Source: Owenia fusiformis (Eukaryota; Annelida; Polychaeta; Sabellida; Oweniidae). Taken from it: a stretch of DNA of 64,000 nucleotides. Position 1 is the stretch's first letter; each line of letters begins with the position of its first letter. The notes under the pieces are model-generated. The model did not search any database. It saw only the letters and a program-made list of their open reading frames with translations, and was not told where the DNA came from. Location of the stretch: positions 16,498,467-16,562,466 of the forward strand of contig CAIIXF020000002.1 of the NCBI GenBank assembly GCA_903813345.2. Direction: 5' to 3'. Of the stretch, positions 1 through 13,800 are shown one piece after another. The translations under genes were made by a program, and so were the position numbers.

Positions 1-1615
1 CAATCAAAAAGGAATTTGTACTAATTTATAGAAATGTATGAATTATATCTTGACTCCCATTTTCTTTAGAAATATGAAATGGCAGGTATGACTTAGGAAT
101 TTTCAACATCATTCATTTGAAATGGCCAGGAAAGGAATAGGCTCGTTATTGTAAAAAACAGAAGATCTTTCAAGAAATCTTAAGATTTTAAAAAGGGCCT
201 TTTTATGCCTATAATAAAATAATCATTTACAGGAGTTAGTATAAGGCTTGCAGTACAGTTTACTTTCACTCTTAATAAGTAAAATGATTTGAATACATAT
301 ACAGGCCTAAGCACACACATACTTCAAACACTAATCAAGTTACTCAGGTATTTAGGCTCCTGCCTTGAAGTTAATCTCACAGGGGATGTGTTTTGAAATA
401 AAACTAGTGAGGATAAAAGAGAAATGAGCATGAAATAAAGTAAACTGGGGTGTAGTTAACACTCTCAATTATACAGAAATGCAAGAAAATCAGGCAGTTC
501 ATTTAAATCAGAAAAACCATGTGGAATAAGCATTGACAGTTGGATATTCTGAATTTGGGTTATTATGGACTTACAAAACACCGATTACCATTTACAGTAA
601 CTAAGTCAAATAGATTGTTAATAAATATTAAGGTAAGGTCCTTCAATAACAGATGAAGGTGATTGGATTCTATATTCAAGTAGTGAAACACATCGGATGA
701 TTTTAAATGATGATTAAGCAACATATGAAGTAAAATTTTGGAGAAAAAGCGTGAAAATCAGATGCATTATTCTTAATTTTGAAATAGGTAAAATTAATTG
801 TAACAACCCTATAAAAAATGTGGCATGAAAAGGGCAATACTGTACATATTTCATGTCTATAAGCCTTGTTCTAAGTATGTCAGGTTGTTTGTGGTGTTAT
901 AAGGACAAAATTGACTGAAATATGAAAATATTATTTGTGTGAAAGTTATTGCCATTAAATTAAATTGTTTGCTAATAAGAAGTGTTTTATTGGTGTTTTA
1001 TATTACAAATGTATTTTTCTGATTTTGGGGTCACAGTTTATGATCCTAATTTAGATGGATTTTGAAATTATTGTTCAAAAGTGCTACTTAATCCAAAATA
1101 AGTCAGTCAGTTTTATATTCCCATGTCTTTACATGTCCTAGTTTCAGCATCCTTATATCTCACTATATGAATCAATCATAAATATATCAGAGATGATAGT
1201 TTAACAATGAACAGGTCCTAAGGCCATGGGATCATATGTTTTACCTATTAGAGACCCCTCAATATCAGTGTTAGTAGAAATGGAAATTGTATGTTATTGA
1301 GGACGGTTTTACCCTCAAGGGAAAACAAAGCCATGTGTGTTTTCAATAGATTGGCTCACTTATTTCAGCTGGTTAACTTGTCTGACAGTTTCCTGTTTCA
1401 AAAGATATTGTAACCATTTTTCAAAAAGATGAAAGTTTCACTATAAAGCCACAAATCACTGTTAACCTAAACTTTGAATGCCTTACTTTAATGTAATGCG
1501 TCCAATTGTGTGTAAACGATACATAATCCTAATCAAATAACCATTTTTATCTGTTGGAAAGTACATGTATGTATAAATATAATGTTATTGATGTTGTATT
1601 ATTTGTATTTTTCAG
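1..1615. other. Intron or upstream sequence of Shroom
   Basis: AT-rich non-coding DNA before the first visible Shroom exon. It holds a dispersed-repeat copy near 405-520 and no credible exon that I can see. The last ~40 bp form the branch and polypyrimidine region of the 1616 acceptor. Confidence 0.6.
405..520 (+). repeat. Dispersed short repeat (AAGGAATAAAGTAA family)
   Basis: Contains ATGAGCATGAAATAAAGTAA, then GTAGTTAACACTCTCAATTA and CAGGCAGTTCATTTAAA. These line up with 35543-35660. Confidence 0.55.
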
Positions 1616-1804
1616 AGGAGCCAATGATTCCCACAATCCTCCAGCAATTACCCAGCATCCTCCAATTGCCAAATCTGGACTTTTTCTAAAGTGCACCTCA
1701 GAAGCAAATGAGAGGCACACCCAGGATGATTCCGCTCTTTATTCCGAAACCAAAGGAGACGTCAAATTAAAAAGACAGATACCAAAAAGAGGCCATAGTT
1801 TTAA
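1616..1804 (+). CDS. shroom: Shroom exon (first in window)
   Basis: Preceded by a pyrimidine-rich stretch ending TTTTTCAG and followed by GTAAGC. It opens with one base completing a codon and closes with two bases (AA) completed by the C of the next exon to give Asn. It encodes about 63 polar residues (from GANDSHNPP to KRGHSF) with no recognisable domain. Reading continues in phase into IGPRKLRERPISWHH of the next exon, which is the main reason to accept it. Confidence 0.75.
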
Positions 1805-4800
1805 GTAAGCTCAATTTTCTTACTTCTTAAATGTAAGACAACTGTTCATAGTAGATTACATGTATAATGATAGAGGTGCTTGTCTGTGATTTGAGAAAGA
1901 GTGGGATCAGAGAGATGGGGACGGGTATATAGACAATAACGGCTAAGCAATGTGGGACTTCATATACAGTAAAACTTATATCCAAACACCTCTCAAATTT
2001 GAATACCTCTCTATGTGAACACTTTTATGGTCCTGCTATAGAAAACCTCAAACTGTGAGCACCTGTCAATCTGAATACCTCTCAATGTGAACACTTTTAC
2101 GGTCCTGCTATAGAAAACCTCAAATTGTGAACACCTGTCAATCTTAACACACTATTGGCTGGCCCAAATAACATACAAATTAATCAAGTTTCATTAGTAT
2201 GACAAAATCATTTTGTTCCTGAGAATTTCAAAAATTTCTACTAAACATTTTTATTCTCACTCAACATTGAATAATTGTTGAACATCAGCAATGCATAATA
2301 TGTTGATCAGATAAGAAGACAGATCTCTGCTGACATTTGAGGTCAGAATAACACTGCATTAAAACATATGATAGCTTAGCAAATGTTGTAAAGATATGTC
2401 ACTCTATGTAACTAAACACTGGGGGTCATCAGGAAGTGAACCATTTCTGACAAGCATTCACTTGTTAAAGGATTGCATTTTGAATATTTGGTTGGTCTTA
2501 TTTACATCATTACCCTTTTAAAAATATATGGAGTTCGCTTTTTAGCATCCTCTAAAAACTAACAGTGAATATTTGTAATCGTTCAGCCAGGGTCAACCAA
2601 AGTAATTTCTAATAAGTCGTTGCTCTGCAGAGCCCTTTCATTGGATCATTGTAGTAGTTTATGTCACCACTATAAGTTCTGACATATTGTTAAAGTCTCA
2701 GACCTTTTTTGTGGATGGTGTTTGGTGTCTGTAACCAATGGCAGGTGGTAACATTTTGCATGCTAATGCCTTATCTACAACTTAACATTAAATGGGCTTC
2801 TTATTACCCTTAACCTAAATGATATTTTCTACTTAGGATGAGAAAAGGGGGAGAAATAAGATAAGATACTGTAATTAGATTCAAAGCAACTTGAATCAAA
2901 ATAGTCTTCGTTTACCTGCTTATATGCTAAAAAGCAAACTTGTATTTGTATCCACATACCAGTATGTAAGTGAAACCACAGTTCATTCATATAGTATTGA
3001 GGTCTTACTGAATATAAGCACATGTTCCTGACAGCTTTAATAGGAATATATACCACATTTGCCCATACTAGAGTTTGATAAATGCCATAAATTACAAAGT
3101 CCAACTTGCCTTATTACATGAACAAAAACATTAACGTCACAAGCAAATTGAGTGTAATGAAATTCAAGTTTCAATATTGCTCCAGATGATAACCCGATCA
3201 AAGCTATTGTAGTTTGGTTATTGTTAAGTTGTGCAATATTTTGGCGTGATTTTCAATAAATGTTTTCTGGTTGATTAGTAGGAGATGCTGTCAGTTGGTT
3301 GAGTTATTCTTTTAGCAAAGTGCAATTGAATTTAGAATATCAAAATAGTGAAACCTGATATGCATGTGCGACTCAATTATGGTATCAATAAAGTAAAATA
3401 ACATAATCATATTAAAAAATGATAACAAAGATCGGAAATGTTATGTAAATACACATATACTGGCATAATATGAGAATGCATTATTTTATTCAAATTTCAG
3501 TATGCATAAAACCTCATCTCTGCATCCCTGGGAGGACAAATTGCTAGGATCTCCTATGCATCCTCTATCCTCTTTCGTGGCGCACAGCACCCATTTCAAC
3601 TGAAAACTGCGCCTACAGGGAATAAACATGCAAACTTGAGTAAATCTAGTCGAGCTATAAGTCCTTTTGACCTTCCCCCCAAGTAGACACCCCTTGTTTG
3701 ATAAGATGAGTAGTCAAATGATGGGAAGAGGAGGGGTTTGTAGCTATACAAGAGTACATCTATAACTTATTTAAAATAGGTCATATATGTTAGATTTGAT
3801 GAAGAGTATCAAGGTCATACCCTTATAATGAGATACCAGAATTGATCTATGGCTCTGTCTATGTACCTGTCTAACTAAACAATAAAACAAGTTTAACATG
3901 AATTAAACAAAGAAAACATTTTTCTCACCCTAGAGTAGTTCACCTAAAGCTAAGGACAGCTTGTTTAACATATTACAGTTCCTAAAAATGTTTTGTCCTT
4001 GTTCACTAGACTATCTTGATCAAGTGCTTTGTTTTGATTTTCACATTTTGTATAATTCCGAATATTTATTACAGTATGGGGTTCTGTCATTTTGTTCAGT
4101 TTGTGTTTTCAGTTTTACATTGAGGGGTTTAAAGTAACATTGATTATTCAAGGGTGCTTGTAATCAAAAATGAGGGGTGTTCAATTTTATAATGCAAGAT
4201 ATTTTGCACAATTGTCAAAACAGCAAGGAATAAACTACAATCTGATGTAGCCAATAAACTAAACAGTACACAAAATCTAGAAATTAGATAATTTGTTCAT
4301 GATATAGAAAGGAATGCTGTGAAATCAGCATGTACAGAAATATATTCTAATCACAGTTTTGAAAATAAAACACTAGTGCCAATCTATGTCAAATTTAAAT
4401 GATTTGACTACAGTTGAAAGAATGGCCACAATATGTGCCTCAACTTTGTTAGGTCTCCACAACACAAGTTTTTGTGTTGATGGTCGGTGTTCAGTGTCTG
4501 TAACAAATGGCCCGTGGTTGCCATTTTTCATCTTGATGCCTTATCTCATATCATTCCTTCATGGGGCTGTGCATAAGACTGCTTATTTGCAGATGAACTG
4601 AAACATCTACTTAAATACATTATGTTGTTTTGCCAACAGGTAAAATGACTGGACTCAAGTAGTCGAGAAATTCAATTTAATTGTGGTGATTGTATTGAAA
4701 TAAAATCAAGAGTAACTTTTGCAAGCTAGCATTGAAGTTAAAAGGATGGAGTAAATGAATCTGTATTTTGTATGATAACGAAGCATGTTTTCCATACTTT

Positions 4801-7800
4801 CTTTTCAAATCTAGACCTAGATTGTCATGTAGTCATTGTTGATAAAGCCATGCATCATTGTTGATAAAGCCATGCATCATTGCTGATAAAGCCATGCATC
4901 ATTGTTGATAAAGCCATGCACCCTTGTTGATAAAGCCATGCATCATTGTTGATAAAGCCATGCATCATTTTTGATAAAGCCATACATCATTGTTGATAAA
5001 GCTGTGCATCATTGCTGATAAAGCCATGCATCATTGTTGATAAAGCCATGCATCATTGTTGATAAAGCCATGCATCATTGTTCATTGTTGGTCATGTAGC
5101 GGAGTTCATGCATAGCCATGCAACATTGCTGATAAAGCCATGCATCATTGTTGATAAAGCTGTGCATCATTGTTGATAAAGCCATGCATCATTGTTGATA
5201 AAGCCATGCATCATTGTTGATAAAGCCATGCATCATTTTTGATAAAGCCATGCATCATTGTTGATAAAGCTGTGCATCATTTTTGATAAAGCCATGTATC
5301 ATTGTTCATGGTTGGTCATGTCGCATTGTTCATGCAATGCAACCTAAGACTACTGTGAAACTGCATTAGGAATATGTTGATTCAAATTGAGGAAATGTTG
5401 ACCATCTTTCAGAGAAGGAAATCAAATAATGTGAAAAAATCTGCAAGAAATGAAGTAAGCACTAATTGTTATGAAATATGAGAAGTTTTCATTCATGTTT
5501 TGTGTCTCGTACAGATATTTTTAAAATATACATGCCAAAATATTATTTGAACTTTGAAGCCATGCCATATCAAAAATATTTTGTTCATGTTCTTACATTA
5601 TAATAATGTAGGTTAACATATGAGACATGGTAAGATTAGATGCTTGACATATTTGGGAGTTAGAATTGGGACAAAAACATGTTGGTCAAAAATATGTTTT
5701 GGTGGTCATGTATTCAAATGGAAAATAAACTAAAATCAGCAAGGAATAAAGTAAACAAACAGAAGACACTATATTATACAGAGCAATGATACCATTCTGA
5801 GATGAGAAATTGGGTAGAAAAGGTATCTAGAATGGGGTTGTCTAGACAAATTCGAGGAACTAGTTTATATTGTTGCTATGCCTCAGTAAATATTAAGGGA
5901 TCATTTTTGTGATTCCTTATAATTTACCAATGAGCAAATAAGCACCTGTCATGTCTAGTATATTGGTATGTTGCACTCTTTACAGACATACTTTCAATTA
6001 TCCTTTAGTGATAATTTAAAGTATGATCTTTATGAAAAATTATAACTATTATTACATAATAGGCGATATAACTATAAAAGTACATTGACATTTTGACTTC
6101 AAAGCAGGAATGCTCATATTTGACCAAAAATATGCTTTATAAAAAATGCATATAATGAACCATGTTTTCCTGTTTTATAAGAATCACTTCGACCAACCCT
6201 GTCTCCCTATTATTGGTTAGGGGGTTGGGGGATGGTATATGGTTTTGATTAGGAAAATAGCATGTAAACTGTGTTAAGCATGACATTTCTAGCAAGTTTT
6301 TTACAAACCTCCATTGACATATCATGTAAACAACCACTTTTTGGGATGACCACCAGAAAACCCACAGAACTACTTTTTTATCTGAACCATATGCTTTTTG
6401 ATAAACAATTAACAGAGTGTCATTTTCTGACATTTAAAATTACCAAATTACAAAAAGTAAATTCCCACAAAAGTCAAGTATCAATTATTTCGCAACATGA
6501 CATCATTATTTGTTACACACAACCAGAAGTCCCTTGTGCCTGGTGTAGTTTTCACACTCACTTGTAAAATGTCACCAGAATCATGCTTTAAAGGCAATTT
6601 AAAGTGGATAAGAGAGGAATAAACAAGGAATAAATATCTAGACAAGGAGCCAAAACTCTAAAATGTACAAAAATGCAAAGAATCTGATATTTTATTTAAA
6701 ATTTAGAGAGAAATGTCCAGGATAAAAAGAAAAAATAAATGATTTGAATAGAAGGGAGAATGTAAACTCTATGGCTTTGAGGTGTTTGGTTTACTATGAA
6801 GCTCATTAAAACGTAACTCAATGATATATTTTAAGTGATTGTTGAGGAATGGTTTGTCCATCATCTTGTTATAGAGGATGTTAATTGAAGGGTGGGGGTG
6901 GGATATGGATACTTCACAACATTTGAGACACTTCAGAATTTCTAATTATACACTCATATTTCATTTTGCTGCTTTAAAAGATTCTGTGTCTGATAATTCA
7001 CTTACTTCCTCGGCGTATTTCATAAGGCAGGTACACTTGCGGGGTATGCCTTTTGAGTGCAAAATACTAGAGGATGTTGGCAGCATAATGAAAGACAATG
7101 TTCTTGAAGGTAAAATACCAGTCAAGAGCACAGTTTTTAATACACTGTTTTGAATTCCATCCCCCCATTTCTGTATTGTATCATTTGGTATATTAGCATG
7201 TGCATATTCCGTTGCTATTTCTATTCTAAATGAATGGGGTGGTCAGGCGCCATGTTTCAGCATCATTGTCTGAGAGGTTCTTTAGGGCATTGATTTTGTG
7301 CTTGTTTGTTTTCTTTTCTGCATATATGAACTCCTGATGATCTCTGTTAAGTTATTCCCAAGTCATGTCTGTTATCATTTCAACTCATTGCTACAATATT
7401 CCCATCCTTGACTTCTGATGCTTGAAATCTCTGTCTTCTCATATTTATTCACTCTATTATATCTCTTAAATTTGATTAAAATGCCTCATATTTTGAAAGA
7501 TTGATTTAATTTAAAGTCTATACAAAATGCTTTACAATATTCCTTGCTGATTTCATGCTTTTCTACTTTATTTTCGCACTTTTCTACATGAGCCTCTTGA
7601 GTTCATAAAACACACAGATGGATAACAACTAAGTTGTAGTTTACCATATCATTGGAAAAGTTTATAAACAGTTTTTCAGTTCTAGAAATCTGAGTCAATT
7701 AATGCCACATTTAAGATCGAGCTATATTTGAGAATATCAGTTGAACTTACTGCAAGCAAACCACATTGAAGGTAAAGAATGATTTGAAATCACGATGAAC

Positions 7801-10800
7801 ATGTAGGCAGTGAAAGGATGCATGATCACAAAATCTAAAGCAGTGGATTAGGCATTGGGTTTTAAGGATAGGATCTTACAACTTAGATGAAATGAAAACA
7901 GACATTTTAATCCAAGATTAAAACTTATAGGAGTATAACTTGAACTTGGCAAATTAGAGCACACTTCATAAATTTTATGGTACTTATGATATTAGTAGGT
8001 CAGTAGTACTTGATATATTTATGATGCTGTGATAAAATAGAGTAAATGAGTCTTCAAATTAGCAATGAGTATGATCAGACTCCCAAGCTCCCAAGTGAAA
8101 AGTGCTTTTGAGTGAAATGTTTTTATATGAAATGAACTGTGTAAACATCATGATCAAATATTATATGGTGATATTGATAACCACATTTGTTTATTTTCAG
8201 CATTGGTCCAAGAAAACTGCGAGAGCGTCCAATATCCTGGCATCATACGAAGGACTTAGAAAGACGTCGTTTGGAACTTGTGCAGGAGTCGCAGAATCGG
8301 GAGAACAATGGAGTAAATATGAATATGGAACGTAAAAATCAAAATTCATTTCATCAAAGTCTAGCTTCTCAAGGCAACAATCCCAGTGGTCAACATAGAG
8401 ATTATATCAACTATTACCAAATAGAGACATCAATGGCTAACGCAGGGGACAGTTACGAGAAACCCCCTCCTGATTTGAGCAACACATGGCACGGAATGTC
8501 GGGGTCGCAATCAACGCCAAATTTCCAAGAGAATTTAGACAGTCCACAACCAGTACCGCCTCCAAGGCGTAAGAAAAGTGGAGTGTATGATAAACTTTCG
8601 TCAACATCTGGATTGAATTTTAGCCCTAAACAAGTGGACAATAGGTGGCCCCACCATCAAGGTGATGAGTCATCACATGGCAGTCATTTTGGATCGAGTG
8701 GGGACTTGTACAAATACCAACCAGGAATTCATTATCAATCTCCTCTTACTGTTAATACAAATCTTAACCCTGGTGTCGTTGTAAACCAAAGTCTTTCTAG
8801 TCCCAATCTGGCAAATAAAGAAGCATCTCCGCCAGTTATACCATCCCGTCCCAGCTACTTAAATTACACGTCCCCATTGCCTGGTCCCCCTTCTTCACCT
8901 CCAGCTCCACCAGTTAGAGATGCCTCCAGTCTTAAATATAGTAAAATTAATCAACCAGGTCATGAGAAAATGCCATCTTGGCCCGAGGCGGGATCTGGGC
9001 AACCTGGGGGGGAGTTCAGTGACACAATCAATAGTAGGGCGTCATCTTGGGCCGAAAACAGCGATACTGCCAATGAATTCCCCAGTAAACCGAAAATGGC
9101 GCAAGTTCCTTCTCAATCTAGAACCCCAACTTCACCCTACCAGGCATTCCAACCAAAGTTAAGAACATGGACTGAGAAAAATAGTCCCCTTGCTGATCGG
9201 AAACTATCTGATAATGAGTTGAAAAGTCCAAAATCACCCAATTTCCAATATCATGAAGCGAAAGTTGCCAAAGTTTTTCGAGGACGGGAAAGTGTAGATA
9301 AGTTGGGTTCTACATACCCCAGTGATTCTGCCAAAGATGGATTAGACTTGGATAAGTTCTATAAGACTGAGCCTGGCTATCTAATGCCCAAATATGATCA
9401 CAATGGCAAGGGATTTGGAGATAAAGATTATTCCGTCCCTTCACCCCCTGAACGGGACATTCCAATTTCACAAACGGGCCAATTAAATCCAGGGATGCAA
9501 ATTGGAAGTCAGCAGACATCGCCAACTAAAGCAGCAGATGACAGTGACAATATTCAAGATCTCCTTCAGCATTATACTGAGTCACTACAGCAACAACTGG
9601 ATGCTGAGAGTCCTACCCATAAGCCCTATTCAACAGCTAAAACCAATGAAAGTCCTACCCATAAGCCCTACTCCATGGCTACATCAACTCCAATAACCAG
9701 CACAATACCCATGATTCCCTCAAGTCAGCCTCATTCTGACAAATCAAAGATGGCGGAGAAATCCAATAAGACAGACAATTATTGTTATCTTGGGAATACC
9801 CCTGATCCACCAGGTGGAACTTATATCGTAAAAAATACTCCATATTATAATACCAGCACTCAGACTGATGTTAAACAACAGGAGGCCACAAGACAGCTCA
9901 ACAAATATGAATCTGACCAAGCATTAGGTAAAATTGAGGTTCAAGTAGACCAAAGCCCTCCACATAATAAAAAGTTCATAGATAAAGCAGTTGGAATGTC
10001 ACCAATAGGTGGCACTGTGACTGAAAATGAAAACAATCGTTTTATTGATAAAGCAGTTGGGCAATCACCACCTAGTAATACAGAAGGATCTACAAGCAAA
10101 GGATTTAGCTACGATAAAGCACCAGGGAGAACAGTTAATCCTGATAAATATCGCTATAAGGATTCTGATAGATTATACAGTGTGGAAAGACAGGCCAATT
10201 ACAAGCAAACAGATTTAGACATTGCTGATCCAAAAATGAGGCCACAACAGATGGACTCGAAACAATACATTCCAGACAATAATAAATTTGAGCGTTCTAA
10301 ATCTGAGAGATGGTCGGATTATCCTGATTATTCTGGACAATTTGAAAGATCAAAATCTGAGCGCAGATCAGATAGTATGGATGCTTATCGATCAGGAATT
10401 CCTGATCAGAAGTCTGACATCTCTAAATATGCGAGACAATCTAGTGCAGAGAGGAAGTCAATTGAGACTGCTTATGGGAGGCAGTCTAGTTTGGAGCGAT
10501 CTCAACCTAATCCATCAACAGATGACATACATAATGACTATGTCCCAATGGACAATATCCTGTCAAAAACTCAACCTGAAAATTCTAGTTCAAATTACTC
10601 AAAATCCGGAGAGAAATTTCAACACCCTAATCTACCATCAAAGATTCTTGACACTTCAACCACCCCTGCTTTTGCTAGTAAATACTACAGCAGCCCGCGA
10701 GGACAGGATGTAAGGAGGACAAATATTTATAAATACATGGATTATGAGAATATTGCAACGGCCCAGGATTACCAAAATGTGGGGAGCTTGGAAAAGATTG

Positions 10801-13800
10801 GGAGTCAAGTCCCAGAACCCATGGTTTTGCCAAAGAATGAAAAATCAGACCCTTCACCTAAAGTTTCGGAGGCGGGTCCAAACTTACTGATTCCATATCA
10901 TAAATACACTGACAGTCAAGCTCCATTGTTAAGAAAATTATCTGCAGAATTTTACCCAGATATTTATCGAAATCAGGCTGGGCAAAAGGAGAGGCCTAAA
11001 TCAGGGTCCAGTCAAAATGGTAGACCAAATTCTGGGACCAGTCAGAATGAGAGACCAAAATCTCAAACTGTGGAAAACCCTGTCGAAATGGTACAACCAA
11101 AAATCAAGTCAAAATCTGCGTCAGATTATGAGCAGCCATTGTCATGGCAACAGCATACCCAACAATCAAGATCCCTTGAACCCAAAGATGAAAAATCACA
11201 AATACATAAAAATTCTACATCTTATGATCATGGAGTTACAGTTACTCGTAATTCATCGTTCAAGAAAGCATATAATGCTTACGATAATGGAAAGACTGCA
11301 CCAGTTGAAGCAGGAGATTCAACCAATCAGCCGTGGAATGTTGATCATCATCACCAGTCTCTTGAGATGCATGGTCGCTCACAATCAATGTCTGATGCCA
11401 GGGTATTGTCAAGCCAAAACACCACATATAAACCAACTCCTTTAGCGAGTGTCTCCGAAACTAAAAACGGCAAGAAAAAATCAAAAGAGAAATTGAAATC
11501 GCCAAGAGAGCCAGCTTCACCTGATAAACAAAGTGGGTTACGACGATTCTTTCCTGGGTTGTCCAAGCCTCAGATTAAACGAACATCATCGGAACAGTTT
11601 CGACCAATCAAGGATCGTATGAAGGAGCTTCCAATTGACCGCCCACTCCCTCCTGAACCACAAGACATAGATAAACGTAACAAGAATGGCAACCGTCCAA
11701 GAAGTAACTCATTTGGGGATCGGTTGACCCATAAAAAGAAAAATCGCCAAAATTATGTGGATTATAAACAACTGTCGACTACTGATGACTCTATGATAAG
11801 AAAACCATTGCCCCAGAGGCAGAAAGAATCAATACCTGACCCAGATGAAACAATTCGGAAAGTTCCATTCACTATTGATCCTGATGAGACCATTCGAAAA
11901 GTTCCGTTTGTTGATGGTCAAACGGAAGTTTCCCCTTCCAGAAAAGATGTCAAGTCGTCTGATCTTGATACAAAGAAATCTCAGCAGAATGCTTTATGGC
12001 AATTCTATGAGAATAAAACCGGGAAACGATTGAGCGGAAACCATTCAGAGGCAGACCTGAGCTCTCTCGGGAATCACCCTAGAGAGAGATTACCATCCCC
12101 AATGAAAACTGACCAATCAGCAAAATCATTGTCCCTACCACCAGGGACACGCCCACTTTCTGATCAGTATGAGTCAGATCTATTAAACACTATAGCTGAC
12201 CCATCAAGCCCTGGTCCTTTGAAAGAAAAGACCTCGAGACCATCGCTAAACCAGACCTACCCTCTCCCAGAGCATCAAAAGCGTCCATCATCCACATCAC
12301 AAGATTCCAGACAGAGTAGTATATCTTCGACATCAAGTGGCGAGCGGAGCCCGGCTCCACCTACTTGGGATCCTCGTGGACAGGTACTCCATCCCGCGTT
12401 TCGCAAGACTAGTAATAAGCTCACCCCCAAACAAAGGCGACAACAGGTTTGCTATAATTAAGGCATCTGCTCTATCTCAACCTTCGCAAGATTCCATGCA
12501 AGATTTTGTTGTTTCAAAATATCACCATCAAAAATACAACTAAATGGTTGCGAAAAATGTGGTCAAATTTCCATCTTTTCTTTGTTTTCTTTTCTGAAAA
12601 AATAAAAATTCATAAATATGAAATCTTGCAAGGTTACTTACTAACTTACTTTTTGGCACAACACAATAGGAGAAACAGTTTTTCCCATCAATTAAACTGG
12701 GAAAGATATAAAATGCTAATATTTATCTTCTTTATCATCACAAAAATGGCACAGAAAAACACAGAAACAAGTGTACATATTTTGTTCAAAGTAGTACAAA
12801 TTATGATATTCCAATTTCTTTCTGTTTGTGCAGTTTTTAACATATTTTCAATATTTTGCATTGAGTCAGTCACACATGGTTGTATTGTGCCACTAAGTTT
12901 TAAATGGTAGTGCTCAACATATTAAGCATATTCAGTTGAGAAAATTGTTACCATTTTACAATGTCATTTCAAGCTAAAATGTTGAGATGCCAATACTCTT
13001 TGAACACTTTCTCATGTAAATTCAAACATTTCACGACATAATAATGTTTGAGAAGTTATCAAACATATTGGTCTTGAGGTGTCTACATGGTTGGCATGGT
13101 TACAATTATACAACCAATAACAACAAGATGTGTGTGTCTAAGGATTTTGTATATTACTTCATTTTGTAACTCAGGGGAGGGTGCAAAAGGCAGTTTCTTT
13201 ATCAGACTATCCAAGCTTGAAGTTGAATATTTTCCTAAGACACACATTGAAATAAATTGATTTTGAAATAATTTTTCTTGTACTTTGATTTGGGTCTGGT
13301 CTGTTTTTGTTCAGTTCCAAACCTCTTCCTTTTATACCTGGGTCACACTGCTTGTACATTGCATGCTCCACAATATGGCCATGCACTGTATTGTCCTGCA
13401 CCAAATGGTTATGCACTGCAGTCAAGTGGCACATGGTCTAGAACTGCATTTTCACATGGCATATGGTCATGCACTGTATTTTCACATGTCACGGTCATGC
13501 GCTACACTGTCATGTGTCATACTGCATTGCCATGTGTCATATGGTTAGTCATGTGTCATGCACTACATTGTCATGTGTTTTACACTGCATTGTCATATGT
13601 CATATGGTAATGCCATGCATATATCATTGTGCAGTTTTTATCAATACAGCATTGTCATCATATAGTCATGCACTGTATTGCCATTTATCATAGCCATGCA
13701 ATGTCACTATATTGCCCTTGTTTGCATTGCAAAATACCTCGCTGCATTGCATTTTCACGGTATATAAGAGCCTACAGTGTGTGGAGAACCATGATTCCCA

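Larger units (their letters stand above)
1805..8200. other. Shroom intron with repeats
   Basis: 6.4-kb intron. It contains a truncated pogo-like fragment with a 72-bp tandem duplication (1965-2144), a possible alternative terminal exon (3501-3603), two copies of a GTGTCTGTAACAAATGGC repeat (about 2690-2790 and 4440-4565), the 22-bp satellite (4833-5304), and copies of the dispersed AAGGAATAAAGTAA family (near 4211, 5720, 6603 and, inverted, 7520). Confidence 0.7.

Noticed and set aside
4833-5304. CRISPR-like array
   Set aside because: Units are contiguous with no unique spacers, and the setting is an animal intron.
6137-6567. Overlapping open frames on both strands
   Set aside because: No domain, no splice context and intron-like composition; most likely chance.
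12506-12910. 134-residue Phe/Ile/Lys-rich frame
   Set aside because: AT-rich intron sequence after the Shroom exon, without start context or domain.
13278-13610. Open frames rich in His, Cys and Met, in more than one reading frame
   Set aside because: They are the reading of a degenerate ATGGTCATGCACTG tandem array, open in several frames, with no domain.
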